64,000 bases of DNA from the NCBI GenBank assembly GCA_016081115.2, contig JABTTQ020002186.1:1-64000 (forward strand), written 5' to 3'. A program made the position numbers and the translations under genes. Below, in pieces: positions 11,791 through 22,848 of this stretch. The first letter of the stretch is position 1. Each line of letters begins with the position of its first letter. Below the pieces are notes generated by a model. The model made no database searches. It was not told where the DNA came from and was given only the letters and a program-made list of their open reading frames with translations. This DNA is from Rehmannia glutinosa (taxonomy: Eukaryota > Streptophyta > Magnoliopsida > Lamiales > Orobanchaceae).

Positions 11791-13000
11791 TAATTTTGTT
11801 TTATTTTGTTAAATTGTGAGTATGGGATTATGGGAAGCAATAGTGTACAAGCAATTTGCCAAACAACGGAATATATAAACGCAAAATCTTTGAAAATGGA
11901 ATAACTTTTATTTTCAATTAAAAATTTAAAACATCTCTGTCCAAAAGCGAGGAGCGGAGAGATAATGTTTCTAATAATATCAAGAACATAAAGACAATAG
12001 TTCAAACACAAATTAAAACCATTCTCTAAAGCTAGATAAATAGTCACATAGTTAATGCAACAACTCTTGCTCCATTCCCATTCTAATGCAACAAATCATT
12101 GAAAATGCATGAGGTACAACAAGTATCTAATACCCGAAGCATCATTAACAGATATAAGTTAACTTCAACAAAATATATCTTAAATGTTTCAGGCCGCAAG
12201 GTATTCTTGCGAGTTTTCTTCGAGTGCCCCATTTTGCGCAATTATGGCATTTGTCATTGGCTTGAGAATTAACAATTTTCTTGCCATTGTCCTTTGCCTT
12301 CTTGTTGGGCTTGGAGGAACCCTTTCCTCTCACTTCATTTTCTTAGACTATATAGGTTTTGATCACGAAAGTGGATCCAATAGGCGATGAGGCTTTTACC
12401 TTTTTATCTTTGGATTGGTACCGTCTTTAACATGTTCACCGATTGGGAGACTAGTCTCCATGGAGTGCATGTTAAAGTTGACAACAAATGTGCCAAATAA
12501 GAGAAGCGAGAGATTCGCCAAAGGACCACATAGAGCTCATTGTCGTAGCGACTCCAAGTAAAGAGCCTTTAAATAGAGAGTTATCATCTTACCCATGGAC
12601 TTTTGATATTTGATATCTCATTTGCAGTTCTCGACCGACCATACAACTCTTGTAGGCGAATGAGGATCTCGGTAGCATGATCTAAACCCCTATTCACCTC
12701 TGCGACTCATTCAACATTGATACTAACATATGGTTTGAGCACAGAGATTGTCATCTATATGACGAAGATATTCTCTATAGGCATCGATATCTTATCCTCG
12801 GGAGGTGGAGGAGGTACTTTGTTAAGTACATAAGCCTTCTCGGTAAAGGACAATTTTAATGTTTCTCAACCAATCGACAAAATTTGGGCCAATTAATTTA
12901 TTTTGCTCAAGTATGGATGCAAATTGATTTTTAGCCGTTTTAGTAGAGTTATCTACAAAAAAAAGCGAAGAAGAAAATGAGTAAACTATGGAAAAAGTAA
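11791..13000 (-). pseudogene. Copia C gag (and protease region), broken
   Basis: The gag N-terminal part is seen as LIGPNFVDWLRNIKIVLYRE at about 12900-12830. The zinc knuckle is KCHNCAKWG at about 12260-12240, preceded by the basic stretch KPNKKAKDNGKK. Gag forms the particle and its knuckle binds RNA. No protease DSG motif was found, and the sequence around 11800-12100 is not recognisable. An open frame of about 85 codons at 11790-12047 has no known domain and is probably chance. Confidence 0.7.
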
Positions 13001-14019
13001 TCCTTCAATATAAGGTCTTTAATATTAAACATCTCTAATTATTTTATTCAAATTTTTTAAACCCATAATAAAATTCAAAAAATATTTCACACCCCGATTT
13101 TATGAGCGTGAATTATTCCCAGTGATAGTCAAATCTTTGACAATTTTATCATTATAAAACCCTCAAGATAATGTTGCCTCACGTTTCTCATATACCCCGA
13201 TTTTATGAGCATATGGTCTTAGCGTCAAACATAACTTTCATTAAACCTTCATGTAGATGGCGCATCAAGATGTCCCACGACTCATGGATAACATAAAGAC
13301 GGAGTCCATCCCACGAGCATCTCAATTCTTGGTAGGGATCATGATTTCCAACACAAGACCACTCCACGACTCATGGCGGTGACGAAGTGTGGTAGTATCG
13401 TCATATCGTCTACCTTTGATGGAAAGCATGGAGCGATATGTCAATATAACTTGTCCATTTTGTTTGATATTGAATTAATTAAAATTAAATTCCTTATTAA
13501 GCTTCAAAAAATTAGGGCTTTCTTTTCAAGATCAACTTTAATTACTAGGAGAGTTTTTATTTAACGCAATTCATCATATGAGCGCAAGTAAAAATATTAA
13601 ATAAATCTAATATGCATCACATGCAAGAGTGGTGGGATTATCACGGCCAGCCTATGTGACCCATTTGAGCCAAAAATAGGTTTGTGGTCAATCTAAGTGA
13701 CAATAAATTGAACTACTCATATTACATTTTATTAATGTACCCACATGCATGGGCCTTGAGTCTCTATTCTATTACATATGTAAAAATCTACCCGCGCAGT
13801 GTGGGCCTTTATCATCAAACGTCCTCCAAATTATAATAAATGGAAACATCCCCACATAGTCTACTCTCAATGCGAAAATTTAAATAACTTACGAAATAGA
13901 ATATGAGGATCACAGGCCCCAAAAACCCGAAAGAAATAAAAGACATCAATCACATTGGTAATAGGTTCATGATCATCCCTAAATAAATCATATTAAACAT
14001 TCATCACATGAATTTAAAG
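13001..14019 (-). other. Leader region of copia C, left of the gypsy insertion
   Basis: This stretch lies upstream of gag of C and is cut off from the remaining leader (26870-27310) by gypsy G. No domain is seen. Short direct repeats occur: accccgattttatgagc near 13091 and 13194, and ccacgactcatgg near 13277 and 13364. They may be small duplicated units of the leader. Confidence 0.45.
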
Positions 14020-14024
14020 CATTT

Positions 14025-17000
14025 TGTCATGCCCCATATAGGACACGGCGACAATCAAAAAGCTTAAACAAAATTAAACCAAATAGTCTAGAGAAATAAT
14101 AACATAACCCCAAGCGAGAGCGAGTCAAGTAGCGTGGAAATAAAATACAAGTGCACGAATTACAACTTACGGTCCAACAAGTATCTAAAACAACCCAACA
14201 AAAATATCCAAAATTAACCTACGGTCAAAAACTAACCAAATCAGCGTACGATCCAAGAAGAAAATAAATAAAAGTACGCCACATCACAAGCTTAAGTGTG
14301 AAAGGTCCTACTCCCTTAAGTTACAACTTAAAAGGAAAGACAAAATGAAATAGTTCAATAGCAGCAATCAAAAGAAAATAAGTCCAGCAGTAGAGACACG
14401 GGAAATCAATACGTGCGAGGTTCGGCATCTTTAATGAACTCCTCGTCTAGTAAAGTTAGAAAACATGAGGGGATGAGACAAAAATTCTCGGTGGATGGGG
14501 TGATCGTGTGCAAGTGTGGTGATATATATAGTTAAATGCAAGAAAAGCATTGTATGAAAATCGTGAGTCATGATGCATGGTTTTACACACTGATTCACAA
14601 GCATCGTGATATATGCTTAAAATAATATACTTATACGATTTATGAAAAAGAGTTCATGATCACACAAGCACAATGTGATTGGGGCAAGGCGGTAGTGGTT
14701 GCGTCACGAAATATAACGCCAACCCAAGCAATACAAGTAGCGGTTGCGTGCGGATTTGTAGCACCAACAAAATAGGTCAGATTAACTCTAGAATCGTGTG
14801 GATCGGACATCGATTCCTTCATTTTTCCTTGTAACTCCTGAGCAAGATGGTCCAAGACTGTCACCTTATCATTCCATAGGCAAAGACAAATCCACGGATA
14901 GAGCTTGCTAGGCCGGATTGTCATAATCATGATAATACCTCAAGTACTACGACCCATTTCCCTTGGACAAACTCCGTCCTCGGTTGTGGGATTAGGACGA
15001 TGGGTAGGAGAGTGGAATAGCAGCCAAGCTACCTGGTTCCATCTCCAGAGCGTATCATTCCGGCCAAGTGAGCTCGAATACCAAGTTGACTCGGGCGGGT
15101 AAATAATCACAAATACAGGATGTCGGCCGGCGATCGAGAATATTGATTGAGAAGCGATTCGGGAAAGTTTTCAAAATCGTGTGTGGCATTTATTGGCATT
15201 GTTGGAGCAATTTGGATGAAGATAATTATCGGGAGGATAAATAAAAGAATTAAGTAGGACACAAGTCCGTTGTAGGTCCCGAATCGCAAGGCGAGGAAGT
15301 CGCCCCATGACGGGTATTAATTGGTCAGACGATCGATAAGTCGAGGATTTTTAAGAAAATAAAATATTGTAATTAATAATTACAAGTTAGAGGTTCAAGG
15401 GTTGTACTTAAAAGAAAATAATTTGAGTTAAGGTGCTTGGTAAAGAAGAATTTACAATTAGCCGTTTTGTAAAAGTTAGCCCTTTTAGGGTTAAAAGTTG
15501 AATAAATTTTGTCTCGACCTCAAAAAATTGTAAGGCCAGTTCCTAAATTATCTAAATTGTTCAGGGATCCAGGTTTTAAATATTTGGGGTCGAATTTTTA
15601 TAAAAGTTTCATTTTGGCCTAAAGTTGTTAAAATTATCATTTCGGGCCCCAAGTTTAAAATATTCGGATCCCACAAACTAGAAGGGCTTTTAATGTGATT
15701 CTAGTTGTAAAATGTCACTAAGGTCAGTGGAGTATTGGGACAAAAACAGTGTTTAAAACAAATATGTATAGGACCCTTAACCTTTGAAAATCTCATTTTT
15801 GTCCCATTTTTAAATAATTGCCTTTAAGGCTTTTAGGGGTCCGATTATTAAGAAATTTGAACCTTGGGTTCATAGTATCATAAGGTTTTAGTTAAAATAG
15901 TATTGTTAGGTACATGGACTATATAAGTCCTATAAATTTCATTTAGGGCCTCAAGTTTAATCTTTTACAATTTGGTCCCTCAATTTATATAAAATTACTT
16001 TCCAAGCTCTAAACTCTTGGATTTTTGGAATACTCTTAAAATATGTTATTTCCAGTCCCTTAAAAGTTAAAATTTCAAATTTTAAAAAAGTGGGCTGGTA
16101 CAGTTTCGAAAATTGCAAGTTAGCCCTTAAACTTCTAAAATTTTACAATCTAGTCCTTGGGCTTTTAGGGGTTGATTTTATTTATCTCAAAACTTTTAAA
16201 ACTTTACTAAAATATCCAAATATTATTTTTGAACCTGAGTATAGTCCCAAAATCTGAAAATTACAGAGGGTCCCTTAAATTTTATTTTCTTGCAATTAAG
16301 TCCACCAATTTGCCATTTTGCACTTTAAGTCCAAAAATTCGAATTTTATCAATTATGCTCGACTTTTCCAGGTTATAAGTCAAATAAAACATGAATATCA
16401 AGAATCATAAACATGAATATACATCTCATCCAATAATTCATCAAATACATCATTAAAATGTATATGCATGCTCGCTAAATTGTAATAAATAGCATTTTTG
16501 AGCAACACTTGAGAATTTTCACAACTTGATACTTAACATCAACATGCAATACATAATATATATATCTCAAGTTCTCCGAGAAATAAATACTACGTGCATT
16601 TTAAAGAAAAACACCTAGGAGTTGAAAGGATTTTTCCACCCACCTTAAAAATTGAATTAGTGTGAAATAAAGGTTATATTTCACAAATTGAATATGAACT
16701 CACTTAGCACAGACCTAAGTCAAGAAATACCCAAAAAAAGGTGTTAGAAAAATGGGATTAAAATTAAGAAGAAAAAAAGAAGAAGGTGAAGAGGAGGGCA
16801 AATACTACACTTACCTTGTGTAGTGAATCAAATGAGTCAAAACTAGAGTTCTTGATCACCCTCAAGGAATCACTTAAGGTCAGCCCTATTTCTCAAAAAT
16901 GAGAATAGAGTGTTAAAATTTGAAAAAAAAATAAAAAAGGAGGAAAAAGGTATTAAAATTCCAATTCTTATCTTGTAGTCCAAATTCCTTCACAATAAAT

Positions 17001-18063
17001 TGAGGTCTAGTATAGATGGTTCCAAGTCTCTAAATCTTCAAGTTGTCTTCTAAGTGTACCTCAAACCAAATTCAAACTTAAATTAAGAGGATGAGCTAGG
17101 TGATATCAAGATAAATTGAAGAAGAAAATTCTTACCTTGTACTAGAGGGGTTCGAATTTTTTGATGAATAAGTGAAGAAGTCTTGAAAAAATTTTTGTTA
17201 AGTGTTTAAGAAAGAAAGAAGAAAAAAGAAGAAAATATGTAGAGAGATGTAGGAGGATTTTTAGACAGAAGTGAGAGCATTTGCAAGACTTAGTGTATCT
17301 TGTTGGTGAAATGAAAATGGATTTTTGTGAAATTTTGGCCTAACGACGATCACTAAGGGATAGGGAGAGAGAAAAAAATTTCAAGTCTTGCAAATGTCAT
17401 TTGCATGGAGACAACTTTGGTGGTCAAAGTATGGGTCAAATTGGAAGAATGGAATATTGAGAAGAATAAGAAGAATGTTAGAAGATGGTGGGGAATGTTG
17501 GGAGAAATCTATTAAAGAATTGAGGTATAAGATAATGTGTATAAGGTTTGTAATATGGTGTAATTATATACAAGATGTATAATATAAGGTGTATGAGTAC
17601 AAGAGTTGGTAGATATTTCTACACCAAAATACCCTTAAGGCCGTCCACTATGCTTGTTATATGTGGTATCCATATATTTTTTTTTTGTCCCAAAATTGAT
17701 GATAATAGATGAATAATATCAATCTCCAAAATAATTAGTGATTTTCTTGATCACTTATAAGTCTCATGATCACTTATTCTAAGTCAAATTCTTAATTCTA
17801 TAAGGTATAAGTCTCTAAAATAAATAGTCTCTTAAATTTCTAAGGTGACTAGTAAATGCACAAATAATAATAATGATCAATCAAGTGATCATTATTGTGA
17901 AATAAATTAATAAATAATCATAATCACAAGTAATAAATAAATGAAATTGGATGCGAAAATATATATACTAATATTTACCCATCAAAGTGCCGGTAAAGTA
18001 GTCAAAATAGTACTTAGAGGATAGGTGAAATAAATACACGCTCAAAAAATCGAGGGCTTCACA
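14025..18063 (-). repeat. 3' LTR of gypsy G (about 4.04 kb)
   Basis: It aligns along its whole length with 22849-26864. It contains long AT-rich tracts and no conserved ORF; frames open in one copy are not open in the other. Its inner side (18063) abuts the polypurine tract. Confidence 0.93.
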
Positions 18064-18076
18064 TCTTCCTATCCTT
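18064..18076 (-). promoter_or_regulatory. Polypurine tract of gypsy G
   Basis: The minus strand reads aaggataggaaga immediately before the LTR start tgtgaagccc. The preceding ggggaccaaattcttt is typical of the end of chromovirus pol genes. Confidence 0.7.
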
Positions 18077-18079
18077 AAA

Positions 18080-18420
18080 GAATTTGGTCCCCAAATTCTC
18101 TTCAAAATAGCTCGGATATTGATTCCTCATGTCTTCTTCCATCTCCCACGTTGCATCTTCATCTCGGTTATGGTTACGCCATACCACTTTAACCATCGGA
18201 ATCTCTCTCTTACATGACGCGTATCTATCGGTCAATGATCCGAATCGGCTTCTCGGTGTAGGACAAGTTCTCCATCAGATGATGAGTATCACGAGTGATG
18301 ATATGCTCGGGATTTGGTCGGTACCTCTTCAATCTCGAGACGTGGAATACGTCGTGCATTCCCGCATACTACATTGGCAGCTCAAGTCGGTAGGCTAACG
18401 TCCCAATCCTTTGCAAAATC
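18080..18420 (-). pseudogene. Chromodomain at the end of gypsy G pol
   Basis: On the minus strand, 18195-18085 reads VWRNHNRDEDATWEMEEDMR followed by NQYPSYF. This matches the VxWxxxxxxEATWExExxMRxxYPxLF signature of chromodomains at the C-terminus of plant chromovirus integrases. Such domains bind histone marks and are thought to steer integration into heterochromatin. It is joined to the integrase C-terminal region to its right. Frames shift upstream of the motif, so it is part of a broken polyprotein. Confidence 0.82.
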
Positions 18421-19440
18421 TTGTAAGGTCCAATATATCTCAGAATCAACTTGCCTCATTTTTTTGGATTGATTAATCCTTTCCGTGGTAAGAGTCTGAG
18501 AAATACTTCATCTCCTACTTCAAATTTCAAATCCTTTCTTCTCTTGTCCGTATAACTCTTCTGGCAACTCTGGGCTGTGCGGATCCGTTCCTTGATCAGT
18601 TTGACCTTCTCCATGGCCTCCTGAACTAAGTCAACCTTTGGAATCGAGGGAGACTATTGTTTCCCTTTTGGAGTCCATTGGTCGTCTATCTCCCAGTGTA
18701 GTGGGGATCTACACTTTCGCCCATACAGTGCCTCGTAGGGTGCCATCCTAATCGTGGCCTGATAGCTGTTATTATAGGTGAACTCGGCCAACGGTTAGTG
18801 TGAATCCCAACTTCCTTGGAAATCCAATGTGCATGCTCGCAACATATCTTCCAGGATTTGAATTGTTCGCTCAGACTGTCCATCAATTTGTGGGTGTGCT
18901 GCTGTGCTGAAACTTAGCAAGGTACCCAACTCCTCGTGCAAGCACATCCAAAATCTAGAGACATACCTTGAGTCCCGATACTCTTATGTCGTGGTACTCC
19001 ATGTAGTCGAATGATCTCTTGGATATAAGTATGTGCGAGTTTTTGCAAGCTGCCGAGTCTTCTTTATGGGTAAGTGTGTGCGGATTTCGTGAGTCGGTCT
19101 ACAACTACACATATAGCATCATGACCTTCTCCGGTCATTGGTAGGTAAAATCACGACATCCATGATTACGTGTTCCCATTTCCAATTGGGAATCCTCAAC
19201 GGCCGTAGTAAACGGATGAGTCGTTGATGTTCTTCTTTTACTCGTTGACAAGTCAAACATCTCGCAATGAACTCCGCTACCTGGTTCTCCATGTTTACCC
19301 GCCAATAATTCCGTTTCAAGTCCTTATACATCTTGTTTCCTCGGGATATATAGTGTACTTGACGATGTGCCTTTGCCAAGATTTTATTCCTTATTTGCTC
19401 ATCATTCGGTACACATACTCAATTATGGAAACTAATAATC
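18421..19440 (-). pseudogene. Gypsy G integrase, broken
   Basis: The zinc-binding H2C2 domain lies at 19379-19119: AHRQVHYISRGNKMYKDLKR, then the pair in ARCLTCQRVKEEH, then PNWKWEHVIMDVV containing the first catalytic Asp. The downstream core includes SEQF/SKWKI-like remnants of the DGQSERTIQ segment that holds the catalytic Glu, and CEHAHW, at about 18885-18800. The C-terminal part continues into the chromodomain. Frameshifts separate these blocks. Integrase inserts the cDNA; this copy is not expected to be active. Confidence 0.85.
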
Positions 19441-21060
19441 CCATCTTTGGGTACCGAAAACTTTAGTCTCTCTCCTTTAAGTATCTTCTCTTTCGAACAC
19501 GAAGATGTATGTCCTTCTCTGGCGTTTGATCTCGTCTAGCGGTCGGGTTTAACGAAATGTTTGCACACGTACTCACGAGTATTGGTCCTCGTTGGATTCC
19601 AATTGCTCAATTCTTCTAATGATTTCCACTCTTGAATCATTAGTGCGGCTAAACTCGCCTTTTTGCTCAGGCGTTGGCTCTACATTAGCCATACGGAGGG
19701 CGGTGATAGTCCTCAATTAAATCCATCCATCTTCGTTGCCTCAGTTGAGATCTTTACGAGAGAATAGATACTTTAGGCTCTTGTGATGCAGTGAAAACCA
19801 TGAGCGTTGCTCGTAGAGATAGTGCCTCCACTTATTTAACGCGAATACTATCATAGCGATTCCAAGTCATGCGTCGGGTAATTGGCCTCATATGGTTTGA
19901 GCTTAGTGATGCATAAGCAATGACATTTCCTTCTGCGAATCTGCTCCTAGTCCTTCCTTTGATGCATCTTTTGTAAGCGACAAAGCGTTCTGTTCCCTTT
20001 GTAAGGGCTAAGACTGGTGTTTGTAGTAAGTTGTTTCTTGATTCTTGAAACTAGCCTCACTTGTCGTTCCACTCAAACTTGACTTGTTTATGGGTTAGTC
20101 GAGTGAGTGGTCCGGCTATCTTGGAGAAATCCTTAATAAATCTTCAATAATATCTAGCCAATCTAAGAAACTCTGATCTGTTATTGACTCGGGTTGTTTC
20201 CATTCAACCACTATTTGTACCTTCAATGGATCTCTTGCAATCCCATTCCGGATCTTTATGTGTCCCAAGAATGCGACTTCAGGCCAAAATTCACACTTCT
20301 TTGAACTTGGCATACAACTTATGCTCTCGTAGTGTCTCTAAGATGATTTTCAAATGATGTTCGTGCTCTTCTCTAGACTTAGAAGTAACGAGTATGTCAT
20401 CAATGAATATTACTTCTTAACTGATCCAAATAGGGTCAAAAGACTCGATGTATCAAATCCATAAACGCTGCGCAGGCACATTCATCGAGACCAAAGGCAT
20501 TACTACAAACTCGTAGTGTCCATACCGATGCGGAATGCGATTTTAGAAATGTCTTCTTGTCGGATCTTGATTGGTAGTATCTTTGTTGTGAATAAACTTC
20601 AAGTACATTGTCGCTCCTTAAAGTTGATCGAGCAGTTCGTCTATCCTCGGGAGAGTATATTTATTCTTGATGGTCACGCTATTAAGAGCTGCGGCAATCT
20701 ATACACGTCTTAATGTGCCATCCTTCTTCTTGATGAATAGTACGTGCTTCTCATGGAGAAGTACTTGGTCGGATAAATCTACATCCATCAACTTACGTAA
20801 TTGAGTCTTCAACTCTTGCAACTCAATAGGAGCCATTCTATACGGCGTTCTAAAGCAATCGGGCGGTTCAGTAATACCTCGATGGTGAACTCGACTTCCT
20901 ATCGGAGGGGCAGTGGTGAGTTCTTGTGGAAATACATCTGTGTATTAGATACTATGGGCACTTGTTGAATTTGTGTCTCTACCTTAGGTTTGTTGATTAC
21001 AAATGCCAAGTATCCTTGTGCCCCTCTATCGATCGTCTTTCTCGCTTTCATGGCGAGATA
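19441..21060 (-). pseudogene. Gypsy G reverse transcriptase and RNase H, broken
   Basis: The RT catalytic motif reads IFIDDILV followed by SKSREEHEHHL at about 20410-20350. Immediately downstream is KKCEFWPEVAFLGHIKIRNG followed by IARDPLKVQIVVEWKQP (20313-20170), the conserved thumb/connection of gypsy RT. RNase H occupies roughly 20040-19500 but is poorly preserved. The region shows repeated frame changes. Confidence 0.85.
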
Positions 21061-21074
21061 TGATTGGGGCAATC

Positions 21075-21620
21075 TTAACTCGTGCCCTTCCTAAAAATCT
21101 CCACTTTGGGCTTTTCGGGTTCGCATAGTTTGATGGACTTGCGATGGCAGTCCATCTGTGCATGGTGTGTAGATAACCAGTTCATTCCTAGTATCACATC
21201 ATATTCGGATATAGGTAATAAGTTCATATCAGCGGGGAAATTTATCTCATCAATCTTAACTTCGCATTCATTATAGATAATATATATTATTTGGCTTGCG
21301 CCCATAGGAGTTGATACTTCTAGACATATAGGCATATGTTCCATGCATGCATGAAACTTGTGTACAAAGTGTGGTGCGACAAATGAATGCAATGATCCAG
21401 GGTCAAACAGTACTTTAGCATAGTGGTCAAATACTAGAAGTGTACCTTCCACCACGTTTGTTGCCTTCGGAGCCTCATGCCCGACTAGTGCAAACGCTCG
21501 AGAGGGCATCCTCACCCAGTTACCTTGGTCATTGCCCGGCCTCTGTGGCTGCACCTGCTTGTTTCTGTCCTCATATTTCGGGCAATCCTTTAGTTGATGA
21601 TGATTACTGCCACAGCGCAA
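21075..21620 (-). pseudogene. Gypsy G gag zinc knuckle and aspartic protease
   Basis: This is the longest open frame of G, 181 codons. It starts in a zinc knuckle remnant (RCGSNHHQLKDC). After a linker comes the pepsin-like retroviral protease: VLFDPGSLHSFV, in which the usual catalytic DSG/DTG is DPG, then EYDVILGMNWLS. Plant chromoviruses usually have LFDSGASHSF here, so the catalytic loop is altered (Ser to Pro). The protease cuts the polyprotein. The frame is open, but the DPG loop and the broken neighbouring domains argue against function. Confidence 0.85.
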
Positions 21621-22558
21621 GCACCTTCCTTATTTGCGCCAACAGTCATTGGCAGTATGTCCCGGTTTCTGGCAGTGTGCGCACGTCTATCCCAGCTTTC
21701 CTTGAACTGGTCTTTTCCCCTTATCCGTTCGCAATGGTACCTACGCCGAAACATGGTAGGCCGCTTAGATGGTTGTCTTGTTTATCCTTTTTAGACTTTT
21801 CGATGGCACATTGCATTGGATCTGCCCGTGCGGTTGATCGACTCAATGCGGAGAGCTGCCTTCACTGCGGCTGAATCGTGGCGATTCAACGATCGAAGCT
21901 GTTTTTGAAGTTCGATTTGATCCCCTCGTGAACTTATACAACTTATCTTCCTATGTGCGATTGTCCCAGGCGTACTTGGACAATCGATGGAATTCTAACT
22001 CATATTTGTCCACTGACATGTTTCCCTGTCTCATTCTGTGGAATTCATCATGACGTGCTTCCTTTACCACTTGTGGAATATATTGTTCATTAAACTCAGC
22101 CAAGAAATTCTCCCAAGTTTTGGCTACCCTGTCGGTAGTCTATTTCCTTTCAATGGATCTCTACCAGTCCCCTAGCTGCCGATTCAATCAAAACACGGCG
22201 AGTGTCACCTTACGCTTGTCGAGTATTGAAGAAGCGTTAAAGATGTTCTCAATTTCTCAAACCGGTCTTATGCTTTCAAATCGTTTGGCTCTCCCAAGAA
22301 AGCCAGCGGGTCAAACCGCATAAAGCATTCTAGGACTCGATCATTCGCCTCTCGGGCAGGTTCAGGTGCACGCTAATTGGGCTCTGCTTATTGCCTCATG
22401 AAAACCAAGATCTGTTGCAGGGACTATGCAGTTAAATTCTCTCCTGAAGCTAACGGAGGAGGTGGTGGCAATCCTGGCGAATGTACCCATTCCCTAGGTA
22501 CATCGGCGTTCCCGCGGGGACCTCGGCGGGTTCTTCCACGTCCCCTATGTTCTGCCAT
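21621..22558 (-). pseudogene. Gypsy G gag, broken
   Basis: The start at 22558 reads MAEHRGRGRTRRGPRGN, a basic N-terminus, followed by a Pro-rich stretch. Then come REANDRVLECFMRFDPLAFL, EPNDLKA and DRFEK, matching the start of the retrotransposon gag domain. Further on are a DQIELQKQLRSL segment and RTGRSNAM. Several in-frame stops and at least two frameshifts are visible. Gag would form the cytoplasmic particle. Confidence 0.78.
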
Positions 22559-22828
22559 TTTGGTCAAAACACAACTGAGATTGGTTAGATGAATATAAGT
22601 GGAAGGATAGAGGAGAATAAATAAAGCCGGTCAAGAGTCATCTAAATCAAGACAACAATGGAATCTCTAAGTATAAAATTCTTAACTCAGTCTAAGAATC
22701 AATAATACGGTTCTATGCCATTTTGAAATCGATTTCACACTTAATTAGTCAAGTCACGGCACTACCCAACACAGATCGAGGGTCCTATCCTGGGTCAGCT
22801 CAGTGTAAGTTTCCATCTTACTAGGCAA

Positions 22829-22840
22829 ACTCTGATACCA
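22829..22840 (-). promoter_or_regulatory. Primer binding site of gypsy G
   Basis: The minus strand reads tggtatcagagt, complementary to the 3' end of plant initiator Met tRNA except for the last base. It lies eight bases inside the 5' LTR end at 22849. Confidence 0.85.
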
Positions 22841-22848
22841 CTCTAACC

